Source: Opitutaceae bacterium
GTDB lineage: Bacteria > Verrucomicrobiota > Verrucomicrobiia > Opitutales > Opitutaceae
Direction of reading: 5' to 3'
Length of the DNA: 64,000 nucleotides
Assembly (NCBI GenBank): GCA_018402455.1
Contig: JAGYIG010000007.1
Span: forward strand, 1 to 64,000
The position numbers and the translations under genes were made by a program. A model generated the notes under the pieces. The model searched no databases. It was not told the origin of the DNA and saw only the letters and a list, made by a program, of their open reading frames with translations. Shown piece after piece: positions 9,647 through 17,584 of this stretch; position 1 is the stretch's first letter; each line of letters opens with the position of its first letter.

Positions 9647-10663
9647 ATGGCCACGACTCTCTTCACCCAGAACATCATCGCCTGCATTTGGGATTTCGAC
9701 AAAACCCTGATTCCCCAATACATGCAAACGCCCCTGTTTCGGCGTTACGGCATCAATGAGCAGAATTTTTGGGCGGAAACCAACAGCCTCGGTAAACACT
9801 ACCGGGAGCGCGGTTACCACATCTCCGGCGAAATCGCCTACCTCAACCATTTGTTGACCCACGTGCTTTCCGGCCAAATGGCCGGCCTGAACAATCGGAT
9901 CCTGCGGGAATGTGGCGCGGATATCGAATTCTACCCCGGCCTGCCCGATTTTTTCCCGGCGAGTCGGGGGTGGGTCAAAGAGAAGCCCGAACACCGCAAG
10001 CATGAGATTGTTCTGGAACACTACATCGTGAGCACGGGGTTGGCGGAGATGATCCGCGGCAGCGCCATTGCCCCGGTGGTGGATGGAATTTGGGCCTGCG
10101 AATTCGTCGAGAACCCGCTGCAACCCGGCTTTCTCCAACAAAAGGAACTTTCCCTCTCGGCCGAGGCCGAGATCGCTCAGATCGGCATGGTGATCGACAA
10201 CACCACCAAGACCAAAGCCATTTTCGAGATCAACAAGGGCTCCAACAGGGACTCGGCCATCGACGTAAACTCGAATATGACTTTGGAGGATCGCCGGATT
10301 CCGATGCAAAACATGATCTACATCGCCGACGGCCCCAGCGACATCCCCAGTTTCTCCGTCGTCAAAAAAGGCGGCGGCAAAGCCTACGGCGTCTACAATC
10401 CGGACTCGCCGGGCGAGTTCGAACAGAATGACCGCCTCCGCCAGGTCGGCCGCATCGATCACTACGGCGAGGCCGACTACCGGCTGACCAGCCCCACCGC
10501 CAAATGGCTGCGCCTCCAAATTCACAAGATATGCGATCGTATCGTCACGGACCGGGAAGCCGCCGTGGCCGCCAAGGTTTCGCGCCCCCCCCGCCACCTC
10601 TCCGATGAGGCCGCGCGCCCACCTCGCTCCAGCGAGAAACAAACCGAGTTCCTGCGGGAGTAA
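9647..10663 (+). CDS. HAD-superfamily hydrolase
   Basis: 338 residues. HAD motif I is DFDKT (residues 16-20; nucleophile Asp16 and acid/base Asp18), and motif IV is IADGPSD (about 226-232), with a conserved Ser of IVSTG as motif II. A large helical cap lies between motifs I and II (about 25-120). The fold implies phosphatase or phosphotransferase activity; the substrate cannot be read. The C-terminal 40 residues (after DREAAVAAKV) are basic, Pro/Ser-rich and probably disordered. Monocistronic; it may share the hairpin at 10733-10757 as terminator with the convergent FecR gene. Confidence 0.85.
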   Translation: MATTLFTQNIIACIWDFDKTLIPQYMQTPLFRRYGINEQNFWAETNSLGKHYRERGYHISGEIAYLNHLLTHVLSGQMAGLNNRILRECGADIEFYPGLPDFFPASRGWVKEKPEHRKHEIVLEHYIVSTGLAEMIRGSAIAPVVDGIWACEFVENPLQPGFLQQKELSLSAEAEIAQIGMVIDNTTKTKAIFEINKGSNRDSAIDVNSNMTLEDRRIPMQNMIYIADGPSDIPSFSVVKKGGGKAYGVYNPDSPGEFEQNDRLRQVGRIDHYGEADYRLTSPTAKWLRLQIHKICDRIVTDREAAVAAKVSRPPRHLSDEAARPPRSSEKQTEFLRE

Positions 10664-10732
10664 ATCGGGGGAAGACCCGGTCGCTCCCGGTGGGTCGGGT
10701 GTTGGTAGCTCGTCCGCCGTCGCCCCAATAAA

Positions 10733-10757
10733 AAGCGCGCCCATGAGGGGCGCGCTT
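10733..10757 (-). terminator. Terminator between the HAD and FecR genes
   Basis: AAGCGCGCCC / GGGCGCGCTT, a 10-bp GC-rich stem with a 5-nt loop. On the minus strand it is followed by UUUUUAUU, so it ends the FecR transcript 26 bp past its stop codon. On the plus strand the following CGAAAACG gives no U-run, so any effect on HAD transcripts is uncertain. Confidence 0.88.
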
Positions 10758-10783
10758 CGAAAACGAGGACCGCGGGTCCGTGA

Positions 10784-12136
10784 TCAGCTCGACGGGCTGA
10801 CGATGATGGTGTTGTTGGGCACCTCTATCACCGGGAGAGCCCCCAGCACGCTGGTGATGCCCGCCTCTATATTGGCCCGCTGGGCCGCAGTGAGGTTACC
10901 AATCTCCGCAATCACCGAAGCGGGAACGTCAAACACCACCCGGCTGCCATCACCAATCTGGTTGGTCGCAGCTCCCACCACCCCCGAAGCACTCACTACG
11001 ACGGCATCGTCATTTTGATCGTTCAAAGTTACGGCCACAAAACGCTGGCCGCTAAGACGAATCGTGAAGGTGACGGACACAGGATTCGTTATGTTGTCGG
11101 TGGGCACCTCGACGTCGGGGGTGTCTTCCCCCGTCGTAGCTTCTGATTCCACATCCTCAACCACCGTGCCAGCATCGACCGGGGCATCGGTGCCGGTGCC
11201 TTCAGAGGAGATCGTCTCGTTGGCGGTGTTCGTGAGTTCTTGGGCGACTTGATTAACATCAACGTTGGCATCGGCAGCCGAGCCATCGACCACGGCTTGG
11301 GTGGCGGAAGCTACGATCGCTTGAGCCGCGGCGGGACGGCCCTGCACCGCGGCTTGGACCACCGCTTGCGCATTGGCCGGTGAGGCTACGACCGCCGCCG
11401 CCGTCGCTTGAGTCAGCACGCTGTCATCACCGGACTCATTCGCCGCGGCGGCCACGACGCCAATGACCGCACTCAGGGTTTGTGAGGTGACTCCATCCGT
11501 GCCTGTCGAGGCCAAGGCGGAGACCGCGGCCGCCGCCGCTTGGATCGCGGTCCGCGTCGCCGCGGCGGTTGCACTGTTCATCAAAGCGGCGCCGAGCGAT
11601 GTCGCTTGGCCGCCGGAGGTCACTTGGCCGGTGGCCAGATTGACCACGCCAACGTCCGGAATGTTCACCGTGACTTCGCCGGCGACCACCGTGACCACCA
11701 CATCCTGTCCGTTCACGCTGACGGTGTAATTCGTGCCCCGGGCGGCGGCCACTCCCTTGGGGGTCACGACCCCGTAGTCATTCACGTCCCGCTTGTTGGG
11801 ATCAAGATTCGCCACCATGTCGCCCGATTTCAAAGTCAACCGGGTCTTTTCCGCTACCGCGGTCTTTTCCACTTCCGTCACTTCAAAGACCGATCCGGCA
11901 CTGAACACACTGACCGTGCCCTGAAACGTGCGCAGGAACAGTTTGCCGCGGGTAACTTCCACCCACGACCCCACCGGAATCACGGCGCCTTGGCCCATCA
12001 TGGCTTCTTCGCCAGACGGGAGCGTTACGGTGACGGTTTCCGCGCCAGCCAACCGCGCAATCGTGGCTTCTTGGGCGCGAGCGAGGGAGGAAAACACCGC
12101 AAAGATCGCGAGGGTGAGAAAAAGCTTTGAGTGCAT
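10784..12136 (-). CDS. Secreted FecR-domain protein with Ala-rich tail
   Basis: 450 residues. Signal peptide 1-22 (ending SLARAQ). A FecR domain covers about 35-175: SWVEVTRGKLFLRTFQGTVS, then LKSGDMVANLDP, then TPKGVAAARGTNYTVSV, the three conserved blocks of FecR-like proteins. Here the domain is secreted rather than attached to an anti-sigma membrane segment. Residues 180-300 are Ala/Thr/Val-rich low complexity, followed by an acidic linker and a C-terminal beta-rich region. Its function is unknown; FecR domains are thought to sense or bind at the envelope. It lies 106 bp downstream of a CHASE2 adenylate cyclase, a frequent pairing, which suggests the protein feeds a signal to, or is read out with, the cyclase. 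Confidence 0.85.
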   Translation of the reverse strand: MHSKLFLTLAIFAVFSSLARAQEATIARLAGAETVTVTLPSGEEAMMGQGAVIPVGSWVEVTRGKLFLRTFQGTVSVFSAGSVFEVTEVEKTAVAEKTRLTLKSGDMVANLDPNKRDVNDYGVVTPKGVAAARGTNYTVSVNGQDVVVTVVAGEVTVNIPDVGVVNLATGQVTSGGQATSLGAALMNSATAAATRTAIQAAAAAVSALASTGTDGVTSQTLSAVIGVVAAAANESGDDSVLTQATAAAVVASPANAQAVVQAAVQGRPAAAQAIVASATQAVVDGSAADANVDVNQVAQELTNTANETISSEGTGTDAPVDAGTVVEDVESEATTGEDTPDVEVPTDNITNPVSVTFTIRLSGQRFVAVTLNDQNDDAVVVSASGVVGAATNQIGDGSRVVFDVPASVIAEIGNLTAAQRANIEAGITSVLGALPVIEVPNNTIIVSPSS

Positions 12137-12242
12137 GGCGCTGGGCAGGTTGGTGAGGTCAGCTCTAAAAAAGAAACCCTACTAAGCGCCAAAGCCTTGC
12201 ATCCGCAAGCCCGGAAGTGGTGGCGGGAAACGGGTCTGCGCC

Positions 12243-14489
12243 TCACTTGCTCCGCATGGTGTAGACCCCGTCCCAATCCGGGCCCGGGGGTGCCGCCTGC
12301 AAATTGCGGATAATCGTTTGATACACCATCGACGGATTGCTCGCCACCCCCGGATCCCGCCGGGGATGAAAACGCTCCGCGCCCTCGGACTCCTCAAAAC
12401 ACCGCAACGCGTCATCCCAACGTTGCGCTCGGTAGTGGTCCATCCCTTCGGCAAAAACGGCCAAACCGGATTTTTGAATCTCATCCACTTCATCCTCCCA
12501 ACCCACCAGCTCATGAATCGGCACCGGTTGACGTCGCCCCTTCACCCTGATCTCCCCCAGCGCCCGGAACAGCATTGCTCGGTCACCCTGTGCTTCCGCC
12601 GCCCGGCGAGTCGCCTCGGTGACCATGACGAAGACCCCCCAGCTCTTGGCTCCACTCTCCATGCGGGCGGCCAAATTCACGTCATCCCCCATCATGGTGT
12701 AACTGAAGCGAGTGCGGCTCCCCATGTTGCCGATCATGCACTCGCCGGTATTGAGCCCGATGCGCGTGCGCATCTGGCGCACCAGCTCCGGCCACTTGTC
12801 TCCGGCATCGATCCACTCCTGCCGCAAACCGTCGAGGCGGGCCTGCACCCGTAGCGCCGCCGCACAGGCCCGATAAGCGTGATCGTCCAGGCGCAGCGGG
12901 GCGCCAAACATCGCCACCACGGCGTCCCCGATATATTTGTCCAAGGTCCCCCGTTCTTCCTGAATGAGGTCGGTGCAGACCGTCAGATAGTCGTTGAGCA
13001 GTTCAACCAATTGCTCGGCCCGCAGGATCTCGGCAAACGCCGAGAAACTTTGAATGTCGGAAAAATAGGCGGTGATTTCCTCCGTCACCCCTCCCAATGC
13101 CGGAGTCATTTCCGCGTCCACCATTTGCTGCACCACCACCGGGGAAAGGTAGGTCCCGAACATGCCCCGGATTTCCGCCTTGGCCCGTTGTTCGGTCATC
13201 ACCCGACGCGCAATCAACATGAACTGAAGTAACAGAAAGCCGGATACCGGAGCCACCACGGGCAACCACCAGTTGCCCGTGTTCCAAGCCCATTGGGCAC
13301 TCCCGCCATAAATCGCCACCACTCCCAGCGTGAAAGCGATGGCCAATCCCACGGCCGCTCGTTTCACGACCAATGTCCCGAGCAGACCCACCGCCACCGC
13401 CACCGCCCATACCCATCCGACCGGGACCGGCACCACGTAATCGGACTGCAGAATGTTGTGCAGCGCATTGGCGTGGAGATAGACCAAGGGCGTCAGGCTG
13501 CTGCGTGGCGTCGCCCCGCTGTCGGTGGCAAACTCACCGATCAACAGAATGCGATCGCGCAATGGCACCGGATCCCGCGCATCGGGAGCCGCCACCACGT
13601 GCTTCTGGTGCAGATCAATCAAGAGGTCAAAATACTCCACCGTGGGGATCTCCGTTCCCAGTTCCTGCCCGGGTTGCATCGGTTCGTAGCGGTAGTTGAT
13701 CAACATCATCCCGGCCTCATCGATCGGAATGCGCCGCCCCCCGGCCGCCCCGCCGAGCCGGATCGATTCTCCCAGTTCCACGACCACGTCCTCGCTGGAA
13801 AGCTGCCAATAGCGCATCACCGCCTGCAGGGTCAGTGACGGCAACACCCGCTCCCCCACCCGCACGACCATGGGCAGCCGGCGGACGACGCCCCCGGCAC
13901 CGCGGGGGGCATCCACCGAACCCATGTGGCCCGATTCGCGTAACCCCGGGAAGGGCATTTCCAGAAAATCGTCGCCGTAGATCCGATGGTGGTCGCCCTT
14001 CACCTGATCGAGCGGCTGAGTGACCCCCAGGGCCGCCGGATCGTCGCCAGTGGGAGCCGCAAAGGTCACCGCGGCAAAGACCGCGGGAATGTTCTGCTCG
14101 ACCAAATAATTCGTGGTAGCAGTGAAATCCGCGTCGGATGCGGCATCCAACGGCTGGCCGTTCACATCCACCCGATTCCCGTAAATGATGTCCCACACCA
14201 GCACCTTTGGGCGCTCGTATCCGATGAGGCGCTGCAACTGCGCATGATACGCCCGACGAAAGGGCCAGGGTTCGATGTTTTTGGTGGACCGATCGCCGAT
14301 CCCCACCACGAGGATCCGTTCATCGGGAGAGGGCTGCCCGTGTTCCGCGCGCAGTTGGGTGCGCCAATCCAGCGTTTTCCACTCGATCGTCTCCACCCAG
14401 CTCAGCCCGCTCAACCACCCGGCCAGTAGGAAGCATACGAACGGAGCGACGTAGATCCAGTCGTCGCGGTGGAGGGCCCGGAGCTTCAT
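12243..14489 (-). CDS. CHASE2-domain adenylate cyclase (class III), membrane
   Basis: 748 residues. N-terminal transmembrane helix (about 12-32), a large periplasmic CHASE2 sensor domain (about 50-355, starting WKTLDWRTQLRAEHG and including the DIIYGNR and RDRILLIGEF motifs), two or three transmembrane helices (about 355-430), and a class III cyclase domain (about 470-650). Both metal-binding aspartates are present (FSDIQSF and KYIGDAVVAMFGAP). The purine-selecting Lys of LDKYIGD and Asp of MMGDDVNLAARM match adenylate rather than guanylate cyclases. The product would be cAMP made in the cytoplasm in response to a periplasmic cue. The start is taken at the ATG at 14489; an in-frame TTG at 14537 would nearly abut coaB. 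A cNMP-binding protein is encoded at 46265-48196, but no link can be shown. Confidence 0.93.
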   Translation of the reverse strand: MKLRALHRDDWIYVAPFVCFLLAGWLSGLSWVETIEWKTLDWRTQLRAEHGQPSPDERILVVGIGDRSTKNIEPWPFRRAYHAQLQRLIGYERPKVLVWDIIYGNRVDVNGQPLDAASDADFTATTNYLVEQNIPAVFAAVTFAAPTGDDPAALGVTQPLDQVKGDHHRIYGDDFLEMPFPGLRESGHMGSVDAPRGAGGVVRRLPMVVRVGERVLPSLTLQAVMRYWQLSSEDVVVELGESIRLGGAAGGRRIPIDEAGMMLINYRYEPMQPGQELGTEIPTVEYFDLLIDLHQKHVVAAPDARDPVPLRDRILLIGEFATDSGATPRSSLTPLVYLHANALHNILQSDYVVPVPVGWVWAVAVAVGLLGTLVVKRAAVGLAIAFTLGVVAIYGGSAQWAWNTGNWWLPVVAPVSGFLLLQFMLIARRVMTEQRAKAEIRGMFGTYLSPVVVQQMVDAEMTPALGGVTEEITAYFSDIQSFSAFAEILRAEQLVELLNDYLTVCTDLIQEERGTLDKYIGDAVVAMFGAPLRLDDHAYRACAAALRVQARLDGLRQEWIDAGDKWPELVRQMRTRIGLNTGECMIGNMGSRTRFSYTMMGDDVNLAARMESGAKSWGVFVMVTEATRRAAEAQGDRAMLFRALGEIRVKGRRQPVPIHELVGWEDEVDEIQKSGLAVFAEGMDHYRAQRWDDALRCFEESEGAERFHPRRDPGVASNPSMVYQTIIRNLQAAPPGPDWDGVYTMRSK

Positions 14490-14540
14490 GCGGGCGCGAG
14501 ATTGGGCCGGGGCCTCATCGAATCCAAGGCGAAACAACCC

Positions 14541-15176
14541 CTAAAACTGGGCGTCAATCAGTTGGGCCCAAAGCCATTCGGCGATCTCCCGCTTGGGCGC
14601 CGGACCCTTGCGCCCCACCCGCCCGGATCGATTCCACAAGGTGACGGCATTGGCGTCGGCCTCCATGCCAATCCCCGGCGCGCTCACGTCGTTGGCCACA
14701 ATCCAGTCGCAGCCTTTGGCGATCAACTTGGCTGGCGCCTTGGTCTCCAGATCGTGGGTCTCGGCGGCAAACCCCACCAGCACCTGATGCGCGTTTCGCC
14801 GTTGGCCCAGCGTCTTCAGAATGTCCACCGTGGGCTCCAGCGCCAAGGTCGAGTCCGTCTCGAGTTTGGTCTGCTTTTGCTCGGCCCGATACTTGGGCCG
14901 AAAATCTGCCACCGCCGCCACCGCCATGAACAGATCACACTCCGCGAATCGGTCCGCGCACGCGGCATACATTTCCTGCGCGGAAACCACCGCCACCCGG
15001 TTGACCCCGGCGGGCGCCGGCAGCGCGACCGGTCCGCTCACCAAATCCACCTTCCATCCCTGTTGCACCGCCGCCTCGGCCAACGCGTAGCCCATTTTCC
15101 CGCTCGAGCCATTGGTGAGATACCTCACCGGATCGAGGTGTTCCCGCGTGGGGCCGGCCGTAATCAAGACGCGCAT
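14541..15176 (-). CDS. coaB: Phosphopantothenate-cysteine ligase, stand-alone CoaB
   Basis: 211 residues, equivalent to the C-terminal half of the bifunctional CoaBC. It joins 4-phosphopantothenate to cysteine in CoA synthesis. Motifs: nucleotide-binding start VLITAGPTREHLDPVR, the SSGKMG loop (about 28-33), AAVADFRP (about 88-95), and the K of VANDVSAPGIGM region. There is no N-terminal flavoprotein (CoaC) domain: the ATG at 15176 has GGGGGA 5 nt upstream and the ligase domain begins immediately. The coaC activity must be encoded elsewhere. It lies 60 bp downstream of the transporter gene and 51 bp upstream of the cyclase, all minus strand. Confidence 0.93.
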   Translation of the reverse strand: MRVLITAGPTREHLDPVRYLTNGSSGKMGYALAEAAVQQGWKVDLVSGPVALPAPAGVNRVAVVSAQEMYAACADRFAECDLFMAVAAVADFRPKYRAEQKQTKLETDSTLALEPTVDILKTLGQRRNAHQVLVGFAAETHDLETKAPAKLIAKGCDWIVANDVSAPGIGMEADANAVTLWNRSGRVGRKGPAPKREIAEWLWAQLIDAQF

Positions 15177-15236
15177 ACTGTCCCCCACTTTCCCATGGCG
15201 CCGTCGCCGACGACAAGCATCGAACGCGACCGCCGG

Positions 15237-17417
15237 TCAGTTTTCATGAGCGTGCAGGTCCAACCAACTTTTGGCCAAAACCACCTCGCCCTTTAGCGCC
15301 GCCACCAGGGGCTTTAATCCCGCCACCGGGTTGACGGCCTCATCGGTCGGCGCATCCAAGCTCACGCCGACAAAACACAACGCCGAATTCTCGGACTCCC
15401 GGGCAATGACCGCCAACGGAGGACCCGAGTCGACCACAATATCGATCTCCGCTTCGAATCGCGTCTTGCGCACCATTTCCTGCATCGCCTGTTCCATTTC
15501 GTCACGCCCTTCGGCTGAGGCCACGATCCGTCGCACGCGCAACCGATACTCCCGGCCGACCGCCCCTTCCTGCCAGAGGTGGGCCAGCGTGAGCATGAAG
15601 CTGCCGTTGTGCTTGGCCCGCCACCAAACGTCGATGACCGGTTCCAATTCCCGTTGCGGCAACTCCGCCTCTGCAAAGATCAACAGGTTGCGTTCCAATT
15701 CCAGAATCCGTCGCACCGCTCCGGTGAACTCGCGCTCGCGCAACGCATCCTCACTCCACCCAATCAACACGGTGTTGGGCTCGAGCGCCCCCACCCCCGC
15801 GACTTGCAGGAGTGTCGAGACGCCTTGCTCAAACGAATCCGCCATGACCGTCTTGCCCACCGCCGACAATCGGTTCTCGCGGATGAATTCTTGCAGTTGC
15901 CGCTGTATCGCCGCCTGCCGCCCCACCATCTTGGCCCAATCCCCCGTGATGATCTGTGACAAAAACAACAACCCGCGGCGCGACTCGAGGCGGTTGGCCA
16001 AGCCCACCAGCGCCTGCCGATTCGAGGGATTGCCCACCAACACCAGGATGACCGGCCGCCAGTTGCGCACGTGCTGACGCGACGCTGCCAGTTTGAGGAG
16101 TCCGAACCGTGCGAGGGCAAACCAGATGCCGCTGCGTTCGTCCCCCCACGCGGTTTGATACTGCCGCCGCTTGAGCAGGGTATACAGACCGATGATACCC
16201 GCCACGGCGACCACCGTCGCCACGGCGTTCAGCAAAAACATCACGAACAAGCAGCCCCCGGCACCCACCAGACACGGCAACCAATGCACCCGAAAGGTCG
16301 GACGGTAGCTCGGATTGGCGGCCAGACCACTCAGTCCGGCCACGAGGTTCACCGTGCCATAGGTGGTCAAAAAGAACATCGTGATCACGGGCGCAATCAC
16401 GTCCAGTCGGCCCGCCATCAAACACGCTCCCGCCAGCCCCACGGTCACCAACATGGCCACCCGTGGTTCGTTGCCCGTCCCATGCCCCTGGCCCAAACCA
16501 AAGGGGACGATGCGATCGCGAGCCAGGGCCTGCAAGGTGCGCGGCGCCGCCAACAAACTCGCCAACGCCGACGACAACGTCGCCGCCCACAGGCCCACAA
16601 AAATCAGCGGACCGACCACCGCAATCCGCTCCATCACCAGACTGTTGGTAATCAGCTCCTCGCGCGTCGCATGGATCGAGAGCCACACCATCTGCGTGCC
16701 GTAAATCACGAAACACACCACCACCGCGAGCAGCGTGCCCCGCGGGACACTTTTCGAGGGATTCTGCAAATCCCCCGACATGCTCACCCCGGACATGATG
16801 CCGGTGACCGCCGGGAAAAAGATGGCGAAAACCAACCAAAAGTTGAGGCCCGTCTCGTAAGCGGGCTGCACCCGGTCCGCCCATCCTTCGGCCGGCGACC
16901 AACCGAGAAAAAAGGAGAGCAACGCCAGCCCCAGTGCACCCAGAATAAAATACTGCGCCTTGATCGCCAGATCAGCCCCCTTCCACGCCACCGCGAAGAG
17001 GACCATCAGGGTTCCCAGCGTCACCAGTTTCACCGGCAGGTTGGGCATCAAATACTGCAACGATTCCGCAAAACCGATGATGTAGAATGCCACCGAAACG
17101 GCTTGCGCCAAAAAGAGCGGGATCCCCACCGATCCTCCGATTTCAAGCCCCAGATTCCGCGAGATCAGAAAATACGCCCCACCCCCTTTTACTTCGATAT
17201 TCGTGGCGATCGACGATAGCGAGAGGCTGGTCAACAGGGTGATCGCGTTGGCCACCAGGAGAATGGTCAACGCGTCCTTCAAGCCCGCTTGGCCCACCAC
17301 CCAGCCGGTTCGCAGAAACATGATGACGCCCAATATCGTCAACACGTTGGGCACAAATACCCCGCCAAAGGTGCCGAATTTTTTGGGCTCTGATGCGGCC
17401 GTTTTAGTGGAGTCCAT
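15237..17417 (-). CDS. SLC12-type (cation-chloride/amino-acid permease) transporter
   Basis: 726-residue membrane transporter of the APC superfamily. The first helix region, KFGTFGGVFVPNVLTILGVI, is the hallmark of SLC12 relatives (Na-K-Cl cotransporters), and the second block LGLEIGGSVGIPLFLAQAVS also fits. About 12 hydrophobic segments fill residues 20-450. The cytoplasmic C-terminal part (about 470-726) has a universal-stress-protein-like alpha/beta region as in eukaryotic cotransporters (NWRPVILVLVGNPSNR ... LIGWSED ... SENSALCFVGV). Bacterial members are little studied, so the substrate (amino acid or ions) is open. The start is taken at the ATG at 17417; the longer frame upstream overlaps the neighbouring gene and lacks sequence character. 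Confidence 0.88.
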   Translation of the reverse strand: MDSTKTAASEPKKFGTFGGVFVPNVLTILGVIMFLRTGWVVGQAGLKDALTILLVANAITLLTSLSLSSIATNIEVKGGGAYFLISRNLGLEIGGSVGIPLFLAQAVSVAFYIIGFAESLQYLMPNLPVKLVTLGTLMVLFAVAWKGADLAIKAQYFILGALGLALLSFFLGWSPAEGWADRVQPAYETGLNFWLVFAIFFPAVTGIMSGVSMSGDLQNPSKSVPRGTLLAVVVCFVIYGTQMVWLSIHATREELITNSLVMERIAVVGPLIFVGLWAATLSSALASLLAAPRTLQALARDRIVPFGLGQGHGTGNEPRVAMLVTVGLAGACLMAGRLDVIAPVITMFFLTTYGTVNLVAGLSGLAANPSYRPTFRVHWLPCLVGAGGCLFVMFLLNAVATVVAVAGIIGLYTLLKRRQYQTAWGDERSGIWFALARFGLLKLAASRQHVRNWRPVILVLVGNPSNRQALVGLANRLESRRGLLFLSQIITGDWAKMVGRQAAIQRQLQEFIRENRLSAVGKTVMADSFEQGVSTLLQVAGVGALEPNTVLIGWSEDALREREFTGAVRRILELERNLLIFAEAELPQRELEPVIDVWWRAKHNGSFMLTLAHLWQEGAVGREYRLRVRRIVASAEGRDEMEQAMQEMVRKTRFEAEIDIVVDSGPPLAVIARESENSALCFVGVSLDAPTDEAVNPVAGLKPLVAALKGEVVLAKSWLDLHAHEN

Positions 17418-17584
17418 TACGATAAGAGGACGACAGCACGACCCGTTCCCTCGGGAAGGTAAACCCTCAAAAGCCCGCGGCCGCCCCCCGCCTTTCCGGC
17501 GATCGTTTTTCCGGCATACCCCGGCGGGACCGGCCCGCCCGAGCGGCCGCCCGACTGGCGCGGGTCCCACGGGGTCCTCCGGCT

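Noticed and set aside
8194..9759. A 521-codon plus-strand open frame
   Set aside because: It lies opposite prfA and prmC, both of which have full motifs and normal length; the plus-strand translation has no recognisable domain.
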